Below, in pieces: positions 30,204 to 35,933 of a stretch of DNA of 35,933 bases (positions are counted from its first letter, which is position 1; the number at the start of each line of letters is the position of its first letter). This stretch comes from Gp7-AA10 sp035636095 (GTDB lineage Bacteria > Acidobacteriota > Thermoanaerobaculia > Gp7-AA8). The stretch is from positions 1-35,933 of the forward strand of contig DASPZU010000100.1 of assembly GCA_035636095.1 (NCBI GenBank), given 5' to 3'. The notes beneath the pieces were generated by a model. It made no database searches, was not told the DNA's origin, and was given only the letters and a program-made list of their open reading frames with translations. The position numbers and the translations under genes are program-made.

Positions 30204-31305
30204 CGCCACCACTCCGGTCCATCCCGCCGTTCTCGATGCGCTGCACGAGGCGTTGGCCGAGGTCTACGGTAACGCGTCGAGCATTCATAAGGAAGGCCAG
30301 ACAGCCCGCCGCAGGATCGAGAGCGCCCGCGAGTCGGTGGCGCGCCTGATCGGCGCCACCGCCCGAGAGATCGTTTTCACCAGCGGCGGTACAGAGTCTA
30401 ACAATGCCGCGATTTTTGGCGCGGTACCGACGTCCGGTCGTCATCACATTGTCACAACCGCGATCGAGCATCCCTCAGTTCGGGAGCCGGTCGAAGAGCT
30501 CGCGAAGCGAGGACACGAAGTGACCGTCGTCACGCCCGAAAGGAGCGGAGAGGTCAGCGCCATGCGGATGATCGAAGCGCTGCGCCCCGACACCCGGATG
30601 ATGACGATGATGCTCGCCAACAACGAAACCGGCGTCGTCCAGCCGGTCGCGGAAGTCGCCGCCGTCTGTCGCCAGCGCGGCATCCACGTCCATTGCGACG
30701 CGGTCCAGGCGGTCGGCAAGATCGACGTCGATGTGGAATCCCTCGGCGTCGATACGCTCGCGATGTCCGCGCACAAGCTTCACGCGCCCAAGGGCATCGG
30801 CGCGCTCTTCGTCCGCAAGGGGCTCGCGCTCGAGAGCTACATCCTGGGCGGCGCGCAGGAGCGACGGCGCCGCGCGGGCACAGAAAATGTGCCACTGGCG
30901 ATCGCATTCGGCGTCGCCGCCGAGGTCGCGATGGATCACGCCGAGATCGCAGCGCTTCGCGATTCGCTCGAGCGCGCCCTTTCATCTCTATCGATCACCG
31001 TCAACGGCGCGTCCGTCCGCCGCCTCCCCAACACCAGCAACATCACGTTCCACGGCGCGGACGCCGAGGGCATCGTCATCGGCCTCGATTTGAAGGGAGT
31101 GGCTGTGTCGACCGGCTCCGCATGTTCCTCCGGGCGGGTCGAGCCGAGCCGTGCCCTCCTCGCGATGGGCCTTTCGCCCGACCAGGCGCGAAGCAGCGTG
31201 CGGTTTTCGCTGAGCCGATTCACGACCGCCGCCGAAGTCGACCGCGCCGTCTCCCTGCTCCGCGAAATCGTCCCGCGCGCGCAACGTGCGGCCGCAACCA
31301 CTTGA
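30181..31305 (+). CDS. Cysteine desulfurase (NifS/IscS family)
   Basis: 374 residues. PLP enzyme that removes sulfur from cysteine for iron-sulfur clusters, thiolation or other sulfur carriers. The N-terminus V-Y-L-D-N-N-A-T-T-P-V starts right after the chosen ATG (a GTG 12 nt earlier is possible). PLP Lys199 is in S-A-H-K-L-H-A-P-K-G, and the catalytic Cys315 in T-G-S-A-C-S-S-G is the long-loop class I type. Other motifs: G-N-A-S-S-I-H, T-S-G-G-T-E-S-N-N, E-H-P-S-V, A-N-N-E-T-G-V. No iscU/nifU or tRNA thiolase gene lies beside it, so the pathway served is open. It is divergent from the VWA gene with only 21 nt between start codons. Confidence 0.95.
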   Translation: MRVYLDNNATTPVHPAVLDALHEALAEVYGNASSIHKEGQTARRRIESARESVARLIGATAREIVFTSGGTESNNAAIFGAVPTSGRHHIVTTAIEHPSVREPVEELAKRGHEVTVVTPERSGEVSAMRMIEALRPDTRMMTMMLANNETGVVQPVAEVAAVCRQRGIHVHCDAVQAVGKIDVDVESLGVDTLAMSAHKLHAPKGIGALFVRKGLALESYILGGAQERRRRAGTENVPLAIAFGVAAEVAMDHAEIAALRDSLERALSSLSITVNGASVRRLPNTSNITFHGADAEGIVIGLDLKGVAVSTGSACSSGRVEPSRALLAMGLSPDQARSSVRFSLSRFTTAAEVDRAVSLLREIVPRAQRAAATT

Positions 31306-31344
31306 TTCTGCGGGCGTTGTTTGCGACAGTAGTGTTGGGTCCCC

Positions 31345-32472
31345 ATGCTCGAGCGGCCAATTTTCGAAGGTGATCTGCGGCGAATCCAGATGGCCGACGT
31401 GCTGAGCTTTGTCTCCATGATCCGCTTGAACGGCAAGCTCGTTCTGCGGCAGGGAAGGCTCGAGCGCACGCTGCACTGGAAAGAGGGCGAAATCGTCTTC
31501 GCCAGCTCCAACTCCCCCGATCAATCTCTGGGTCAGTTCCTGATGCGCAACGGAAAAATCACGGAGCAGCAGTACCACGAATCGAAGGCGCGCGTCGGCC
31601 CGCACGTGCGGCACGGCAAAGCGCTTGTGCAGATGGGCGCGATTTCGCCGAACGACTTGTGGTGGGGACTCAACAATCAGGCCCTCGAGATCATCTATTC
31701 GCTCTTCAACTGGACCGAGGGCTCGTTCGCCTTCCTGGAGGCGTCGGAGGAAGTGTTGAGCGAGAGGATCGCACTGTCGATTCACACTTCCAGCGCGATC
31801 ATGGAGGGCATCCGGCGCCTCGACGAGACTGCGCGGATTCGCGAGAAGATCACCAGCCTCGACATGGTCTTCGCGAAAGTCGCGGGCGAGGTGCCCGATT
31901 TCGAGGCGCTGGAGATGAGCGAGAACGAGGTCGCGGTTTACAACAACATCGACGGGCAGCTCACGGTGCGAGGCCTCATTGGTAAGTCAGAGCTTACCGA
32001 TTTCGAAGTCACTCGCATCCTCTTTCAACTTGTCATGGCGCGCCTCATCGAAGTTGCGCCGGAGGAGCGGGAGACGCGGCCGGTCTTCCTCGATGTGGAA
32101 GACTCGCCGGAGCTGTTGAAGATCATCTCGACCTACAACGACATGTTCGGCCGGGTGTTCGAGTCGTTGACGGCCGCGGTGGGCGAATCATCGGCGCGCG
32201 AGATTTTCATGGGCGCGCTCCAGAACGCCGCCAGCGACGAGCTGTGGACGAGTGTCTTCTTCGATCAGTACGGCCGCTTCGACGAGAACATGCTACTCGC
32301 CAACGTTTCCGAGTTGCCGTTCGATCGGCGCAAGCCGGCGCTGGAAGAAGGCCTGAATGCGCTGCTTTCGGTGCAGCTCTTCGAGGTCTCGCAGCATCTC
32401 GACGCGGCCGGAAAAGTCGACGTCTTCAACTTCATCTCCAATCAGAAGGCCTCGCTCGAAGAGACGATGTAG
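31345..32472 (+). CDS. DUF4388 (PATAN-like) domain protein
   Basis: 375 residues, cytosolic. The first 100 residues follow the DUF4388 plan: G-D-L-R-R-I-Q-M-A-D-V-L-S-F-V-S-M-I...G-K-L-V-L-R...G-E-I-V-F-A-S-S-N, then A-L-V-Q-M-G-A-I. The family occurs in signalling and gliding-related proteins of Deltaproteobacteria, Acidobacteria and relatives. Residues about 170-375 are helical (I-R-E-K-I-T-S-L-D, L-T-V-R-G-L-I-G-K-S winged-helix-like, then a terminal helical bundle). There is no enzymatic motif. It is probably an adaptor; function unknown. TAGTGT lies 9 nt before the ATG with no Shine-Dalgarno. A small 6-bp inverted repeat (GGTAAG/CTTACC) lies at 31981-31998. Confidence 0.82.
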   Translation: MLERPIFEGDLRRIQMADVLSFVSMIRLNGKLVLRQGRLERTLHWKEGEIVFASSNSPDQSLGQFLMRNGKITEQQYHESKARVGPHVRHGKALVQMGAISPNDLWWGLNNQALEIIYSLFNWTEGSFAFLEASEEVLSERIALSIHTSSAIMEGIRRLDETARIREKITSLDMVFAKVAGEVPDFEALEMSENEVAVYNNIDGQLTVRGLIGKSELTDFEVTRILFQLVMARLIEVAPEERETRPVFLDVEDSPELLKIISTYNDMFGRVFESLTAAVGESSAREIFMGALQNAASDELWTSVFFDQYGRFDENMLLANVSELPFDRRKPALEEGLNALLSVQLFEVSQHLDAAGKVDVFNFISNQKASLEETM

Positions 32473-32494
32473 CACAGACACTCCTGTCTGTGCT
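32471..32494. repeat. AGCACAGACA hairpin after the DUF4388 gene
   Basis: Perfect 10-bp arms AGCACAGACA and TGTCTGTGCT with a 4-nt CTCC loop, overlapping the last two bases of the DUF4388 stop. There is no T-run. It could still end or stabilise the transcript before lgt. Confidence 0.75.
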
Positions 32495-32511
32495 GCTATC
32501 CTTCGCCCCGC

Positions 32512-33312
32512 ATGTACCCCACGCTGCTGCGCATTGGAAACTTCGAGATCACCAGCTTCGGGCTGATGATGTTCGTCGCCTTCATCACCGGCGGCTGGGT
32601 GCTGACGCGGCAGTATCGCCGCTACGGACTGACCGAGGATCTGGCGTCGACGATCGTGATGGCGGCAGCCATCGGCGGCATCGCCGGTGCCAAGATCTAT
32701 TACGCCATCCTTTTTCGCGATTGGCATCTTCTCTTCGATCGCGCCGGCCTGGTCTGGTACGGCGGATTGATCGGTGGAATCATCGCGTGCTCGCTGGTGA
32801 TCTGGCGGCGGCGCGTCGACTACTTCACCGTCGCCGACGCCACCGCCGCGCCGCTGGCGCTGGGATACGCGCTCGGCCGCATCGGATGTTTTCTGGTCGG
32901 CGATGACTACGGCCGGCCCACCAGCTCATGGGTCGGCATCGCCTTTCCGAAGGGATCGCCGCCGACGACCGCCGAGTCGCTGCGACAGTTTGGCGTGCAT
33001 GTCGATCCCTCCATTCCGCCCGATCAGGTCCTGCGCGTCCATCCGACCCAGCTCTACGAGACCTCGGCCTCGCTGATCATTTTCTTCATCCTGCTGGCGC
33101 TCAGCCGTCGCCCGCATCCGAAAGGCCGCATCTTCGCGCTGTTGCTGATCCTGATGGGCATCGAGAGATTTCTCGTCGAGATCGTGCGCGCCAAGGACGA
33201 TCGGTTCCTGGGGCCGTTTACCATTGCGCAGGCGATCAGCGGGATCGCATTCATCGTCGGCGTTATTTTAATCGGACGCCGCGACCGCATTGCTGAACGA
33301 GTGGCCGCGTGA
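32512..33312 (+). CDS. lgt: Prolipoprotein diacylglyceryl transferase
   Basis: 266 residues. Transfers diacylglycerol from phosphatidylglycerol to the lipobox Cys of prelipoproteins at the inner membrane; the cupredoxin lipoprotein in this window would be a substrate. About seven helices. Family features: Y-P-T-L-L-R-I-G at the N-terminus, V-W-Y-G-G-L-I-G-G (essential helix), the signature G-R-I-G-C-F-L-V-G-D-D-Y-G-R, H-P-T-Q-L-Y-E, and R-F-L-V-E-I-V-R in the last third. The signature has C-F-L-V-G-D-D where the better-known version reads N-F-I-N-G-E, a variant seen in several phyla. TATCCT lies 9 nt before the ATG. The stop overlaps a heptamer hairpin. Confidence 0.95.
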   Translation: MYPTLLRIGNFEITSFGLMMFVAFITGGWVLTRQYRRYGLTEDLASTIVMAAAIGGIAGAKIYYAILFRDWHLLFDRAGLVWYGGLIGGIIACSLVIWRRRVDYFTVADATAAPLALGYALGRIGCFLVGDDYGRPTSSWVGIAFPKGSPPTTAESLRQFGVHVDPSIPPDQVLRVHPTQLYETSASLIIFFILLALSRRPHPKGRIFALLLILMGIERFLVEIVRAKDDRFLGPFTIAQAISGIAFIVGVILIGRRDRIAERVAA

Positions 33313-33395
33313 GGTTCGAGGTTCGAGGTTCGAGGGAAGAGGTCAGAGACTGCTTCTTTCTCACCTCTTACCTCGAACCTCGAACCTCGAACCTC
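33311..33395. repeat. Heptamer inverted array GAGGTTC between lgt and aroC
   Basis: Twelve heptamers in register: GAGGTTC three times, GAGGGAA, GAGGTCA, GAGACTG, CTTCTTT, CTCACCT, CTTACCT, then CGAACCT three times. The arms pair perfectly for 25 bp (33311-33335 with 33371-33395) and then imperfectly toward the loop. It overlaps the lgt stop codon. Confidence 0.9.
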
Positions 33396-33407
33396 AATTG
33401 CGCACGA

Positions 33408-33419
33408 TAAACTGACGAA
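33408..33419 (+). promoter_or_regulatory. Shared 12-mer TAAACTGACGAA before aroC
   Basis: Second copy of the sequence seen before sdaAB, at identical distance from the ATG (4 nt). It lies 13 nt after the lgt-aroC hairpin. It may be a -10 region or a conserved flank of the hairpin element. Confidence 0.45.
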
Positions 33420-33423
33420 ACTG

Positions 33424-34596
33424 ATGTCGCAATTCACTTTCCTCACCGCCGGCGAGTCCCACGGTCCGCAGCTCACCATCATCGTGCGCGGAATGCCGGC
33501 CGGCGTGCGGCTCGACCGCGCGCGCATCAACGGCGACCTTGCCCGGCGGCAGCACGGGTATGGGCGGGGCGGGCGCATGAAGATCGAGCACGATGAGGCG
33601 GAGATCGTCAGCGGCATCCGCGGCGGCGAGACGCTCGGATCGCCCATCGCGATTACGATCAAGAATCTCGATCATGAGAATTGGCGCGGCGCGATGGACC
33701 CGTGGGAGCTCGACGCAGCCGAGACCGAGAAGCGGCGCGTGCATGCGCCGCGTCCCGGTCACGCCGACCTGGTCGGCGGAATCAAGTACGGCCGCCGCGA
33801 TCTGCGCGACATCCTCGAGCGCGCCTCGGCGCGCGAGACGGCCTCCCGCGTCGCCGCCGGCGCGATCGCGAAAGCGCTGCTGCGCGAATTCGGAATCGAG
33901 ATTCGATCGGGCGTCATCTCGGTCGGCTCGGCCGGCGATCCGGAATACTCGCCGGCGTGGGACGAGCTGAATGCCGTTGACGAGGAGTCGCCGCTGCGCG
34001 CGGTTAGACGTCAGGACGAAGATGCCATGGTCAAGGCCGTCGACGCCGCGCGCGAAGCAGGGGAGACCCTCGGCGGGACCATCATCGCCGCCGCCCACGG
34101 CGTCCCCATCGGCCTCGGCTCCTACGTGCAGTGGACGGAGAAGCTCGATGGCCGCATCGGACAGGCGATCCTCTCCATCCACGCCGTGAAGGCGGTGGCC
34201 ATCGGCGACGGCGTGGCAGCGGTGAGACGGCTTGGATCGGAAGTCCACGACCCGATCTACTTCGACGAGAAGAAACGCTACCACCGGACCACCAATCGCG
34301 CCGGCGGACTGGAAGGCGGCGTGACGAACGGGCAGGACGTCGTCGTCCGCGCCTTCATGAAGCCCATTTCGACGCTGCGCCGAGGATTGCCGTCTGTCGA
34401 TATCGAAACGCGCGAGCCGCATCGATCGCAGTGGGAGCGCAGCGACGTGACCGCGATCGCGGCCTGCGGCGTGGTGTGCGAAGCAATGCTGGCGATCGCG
34501 CTGGCCGACGCCATGCGCGAGAAATTCGGCGGCGACTCGCTCCAGGAGATGCAGCGGAACTACGACGCCTACCAGGAGCAGGTGCGACGTTTCTGA
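33424..34596 (+). CDS. aroC: Chorismate synthase
   Basis: 390 residues. Last step of the shikimate pathway, converting EPSP to chorismate with reduced FMN. Signatures: F-L-T-A-G-E-S-H-G-P at the N-terminus, R-R-Q-H-G-Y-G-R-G-G-R-M-K-I-E, R-P-G-H-A-D-L-V-G-G, R-A-S-A-R-E-T-A-S-R-V-A-A-G (FMN), and G-G-L-E-G-G-V-T-N-G and R-G-L-P-S-V-D. Length is standard. The ATG follows 10 nt after TAAACT in the same 12-mer seen before sdaAB, and a long heptamer hairpin separates it from lgt. It stands alone, away from other aro genes. Confidence 0.97.
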   Translation: MSQFTFLTAGESHGPQLTIIVRGMPAGVRLDRARINGDLARRQHGYGRGGRMKIEHDEAEIVSGIRGGETLGSPIAITIKNLDHENWRGAMDPWELDAAETEKRRVHAPRPGHADLVGGIKYGRRDLRDILERASARETASRVAAGAIAKALLREFGIEIRSGVISVGSAGDPEYSPAWDELNAVDEESPLRAVRRQDEDAMVKAVDAAREAGETLGGTIIAAAHGVPIGLGSYVQWTEKLDGRIGQAILSIHAVKAVAIGDGVAAVRRLGSEVHDPIYFDEKKRYHRTTNRAGGLEGGVTNGQDVVVRAFMKPISTLRRGLPSVDIETREPHRSQWERSDVTAIAACGVVCEAMLAIALADAMREKFGGDSLQEMQRNYDAYQEQVRRF

Positions 34597-34603
34597 ATGC
34601 CCC

Positions 34604-34632
34604 TTGACAATGCGCCGCTTCGAATCTAAATT
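34604..34632 (+). promoter_or_regulatory. tetR promoter (-35 TTGACA, -10 TAAATT)
   Basis: A perfect TTGACA (34604-34609) is followed after exactly 17 nt by TAAATT (34627-34632). It starts 8 nt after the aroC stop and is the clearest sigma70-type promoter in the window. The transcript would begin about 15 nt before the ATG, and no Shine-Dalgarno is visible in that short leader. Confidence 0.75.
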
Positions 34633-34652
34633 GATTGAACGATTCGTCAATT
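34629..34652. promoter_or_regulatory. Probable TetR operator
   Basis: Imperfect dyad with arms AATTGA (34629-34634) and TCAATT (34647-34652) around a 12-nt centre. It overlaps the -10 box and the expected transcription start and ends 2 nt before the ATG. Position and symmetry fit autorepression; binding is inferred. Confidence 0.5.
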
Positions 34653-34654
34653 AA

Positions 34655-35233
34655 ATGGCACCGCGACCCTACCAACTGAAGAGACGGGCCGAGACGGCCG
34701 AGGAGACGCGGCAGCGGATTGTGGAGGCCACCATGGCGTTGCACACCGAGCAGGGCGTGGTTGCGACTTCGCACAAAGACATCGCTGCCCGCGCCGACGT
34801 CAGCGTCGGAACGGTCTATCACCACTTCCCCTCGCAGGACGCCATCGTCCGCGCATGTGGCGTGCACGTTCGCGATTTGATCCCGATACCATCCGCCGAC
34901 TCGATCGCCGCGCGCGCTTCGCGGCCGGAGCGGATTGTTGCGCTCGCGCGCGAACTGGTCGCGCTGTACGTGCGGATGCCGTGGTTCGAGAAGCTCCGCA
35001 CGGAACGCCATGAAGTCCCCGCGCTCGATTTCGGCATGAGCATGCGTGAAGAAGGAGTCCGCAAATTGATCCGCCGCGCCGTGGGCCGGTCGGAGAAGCG
35101 CGTCGCTGTCGTGCAAGCGATCGCCGATCCGGCTGTCATCAATCGTCTGCTCGAATCCGGAATGTCACAAACCGAAGCGGCGTCGACGCTCGCTTCGGTC
35201 CTCAACGCATGGCTTGAAGGAGGCCACTCTTGA
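34655..35233 (+). CDS. TetR family transcriptional regulator
   Basis: 192 residues. N-terminal TetR DNA-binding domain: E-T-R-Q-R-I-V-E-A-T-M, then the helix-turn-helix K-D-I-A-A-R-A-D-V-S-V-G-T-V-Y-H-H-F (about residues 41-58) with the Y-H-H-F variant of the usual Y-x-H-F. The C-terminal ligand and dimer domain is not assignable. It has its own promoter and an imperfect AATTGA/TCAATT dyad overlapping the start region, which suggests it represses itself and the gene downstream. It overlaps the metallo-beta-lactamase-fold gene by TTGA, so the two form an operon; the ligand may relate to what that protein handles (inference). Confidence 0.9.
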   Translation: MAPRPYQLKRRAETAEETRQRIVEATMALHTEQGVVATSHKDIAARADVSVGTVYHHFPSQDAIVRACGVHVRDLIPIPSADSIAARASRPERIVALARELVALYVRMPWFEKLRTERHEVPALDFGMSMREEGVRKLIRRAVGRSEKRVAVVQAIADPAVINRLLESGMSQTEAASTLASVLNAWLEGGHS

Positions 35234-35933
35234 TCACCAATGCACAGTCGGGAACGAACATCGCCGAGATCGCCGACGGCATCTACCGCATCAACACGGC
35301 TGTCACGGAAGTCCCAGGCGGCTTCTCATTCAACCAGTATCTGGTCGTCGATGACCAGCCGCTGCTCTTCCACACCGGTCCCCGCAAAATGTTTCCTCTG
35401 ATCCGCGAGGCGATCGCGCACGTCCTGCCTGTCGCGAAGCTGCGTTACATTGCGTTTTCGCACTTCGAAGCGGACGAATGCGGTGGCCTCAATCAATTCC
35501 TGGCCGAGGCGCCGGACGCCGTCCCGCTGTGCAGCCGTGTGGCTGCCATGGTGTCGGTGAGCGACTACGCCGACCGGCCGCCGCGCGCGATGGCTGACGG
35601 CGAGCGCCTGTCGATCGGCAAACGCGAGATCGTCTGGGTCGACGCGCCGCACATCCCGCATGGCTGGGAGACCGGATATCTCTTCGATGCCACCACCCGG
35701 ACGCTGTTCGCCGGCGACATCTTCACGCAGGGCGGGCCCGGGCGCGATCCGCTGGTCGAGAGCGACCTGGTCGAACCGAGCGATGCGTTTCGAGTCGGGT
35801 TCTCCACGAACGCCGGCCTTCCCGATTACTGGGCCCACACCACCGACTCCGAGCCGATCATCCACAAGATGGCATCCCTGGGGGCTACCACCATCGCCTG
35901 CATGCACGGCAGCGCGTGGCGTGGCTCGAGCGA
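35230..35933 (+). CDS. Metallo-beta-lactamase-fold protein, diiron (flavodiiron/ODP-like); 3' end outside window
   Basis: At least 234 residues, cut by the window end. A TTG start overlaps the tetR stop and is supported by AAGGAGG at 35217-35223. The opening (I-A-D-G-I-Y-R-I-N-T...F-S-F-N-Q-Y-L-V-V-D-D-Q-P-L-L-F-H-T-G) is that of flavodiiron-type proteins. Metal ligands follow their pattern: H-F-E-A-D-E (His-x-Glu-x-Asp), a His in A-P-H-I-P-H-G-W-E-T-G, Asp in F-A-G-D-I-F, and the last His in C-M-H-G-S. The HxExD motif distinguishes it from ordinary HxHxDH hydrolases and points to O2 or NO chemistry at a diiron site. Whether a flavodoxin domain follows cannot be seen. Confidence 0.82.
   Translation, partial: MITNAQSGTNIAEIADGIYRINTAVTEVPGGFSFNQYLVVDDQPLLFHTGPRKMFPLIREAIAHVLPVAKLRYIAFSHFEADECGGLNQFLAEAPDAVPLCSRVAAMVSVSDYADRPPRAMADGERLSIGKREIVWVDAPHIPHGWETGYLFDATTRTLFAGDIFTQGGPGRDPLVESDLVEPSDAFRVGFSTNAGLPDYWAHTTDSEPIIHKMASLGATTIACMHGSAWRGSS

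Noticed and set aside
1..35933. tRNA, rRNA, riboswitches, insertion sequences, integrases, toxin-antitoxin or defence islands
   Set aside because: Looked for by eye on both strands and found nothing supportable; AddAB is a housekeeping repair pair and no other defence genes accompany it.

Overview
The window is GC-rich, gene-dense bacterial DNA, most likely chromosome of an Acidobacteriota member. The best taxonomic clue is the large secreted protein at 27532-30159: its C-terminal VWA domain and N-terminal EFW-RRD motif resemble the VWFA-related proteins common in that phylum. An aerobic, heme-copper-oxidase respiratory chain fits. Taxonomy is inference; no rRNA or tRNA gene was seen.

Layout. 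(1) 1-11769 (+) is one tightly coupled run of 14 genes, nearly all touching or overlapping. It starts inside a four-heme cytochrome c, then a cupredoxin-like lipoprotein, cytochrome oxidase subunits I, III and IV, two small membrane proteins, subunit II, a heme A synthase / heme O synthase / Sco triple fusion, and a DUF420 (CtaM-like) protein. Together these supply an A-type oxidase, its electron donors, heme A synthesis and CuA assembly. The run continues into Nudix, PdxH, ArsC-like and alpha/beta-hydrolase genes. (2) 11831-12055 (+) is a small membrane protein. (3) 12137-22901 (-) holds an IPTL-CTERM-like surface protein, a DagK-type lipid kinase, a multi-pass membrane protein, MarC, the AddA and AddB helicase-nuclease subunits, a class II aldolase and a single-domain response regulator. 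(4) 23010-27469 (+) holds the two-subunit iron-sulfur L-serine dehydratase and an M16 zinc peptidase. (5) 27532-30159 (-) is the VWA protein, divergent from (6) a + strand series: cysteine desulfurase, DUF4388 protein, Lgt, chorismate synthase, a TetR regulator with its own promoter/operator, and a diiron-type metallo-beta-lactamase-fold protein cut by the window end.

The most unusual feature is not a gene. Several gaps and coding regions carry short hairpin elements built of tandem 7- or 8-nt units followed by the reverse complement of the same unit. Architecture is conserved but the unit sequence differs at each locus. Some lie between genes (21055, 22942, 23696, 33311). Others are read as protein: at the N-termini of two cox-operon genes and in frame inside addB. 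Other palindromic families are mixed in: a GTGGAGCGCCGC element present three times, two of them inside addA; a CCCTCACCCC element inside addB; and single GTCATCCTGAGC and AGCACAGACA hairpins. A second notable feature is an exact 60-bp copy of the 3' end of dagK on the far side of the IPTL-CTERM-like gene, so that this gene is bracketed by direct repeats like an integrated cassette. A third is the CtaA-CtaB-Sco fusion.
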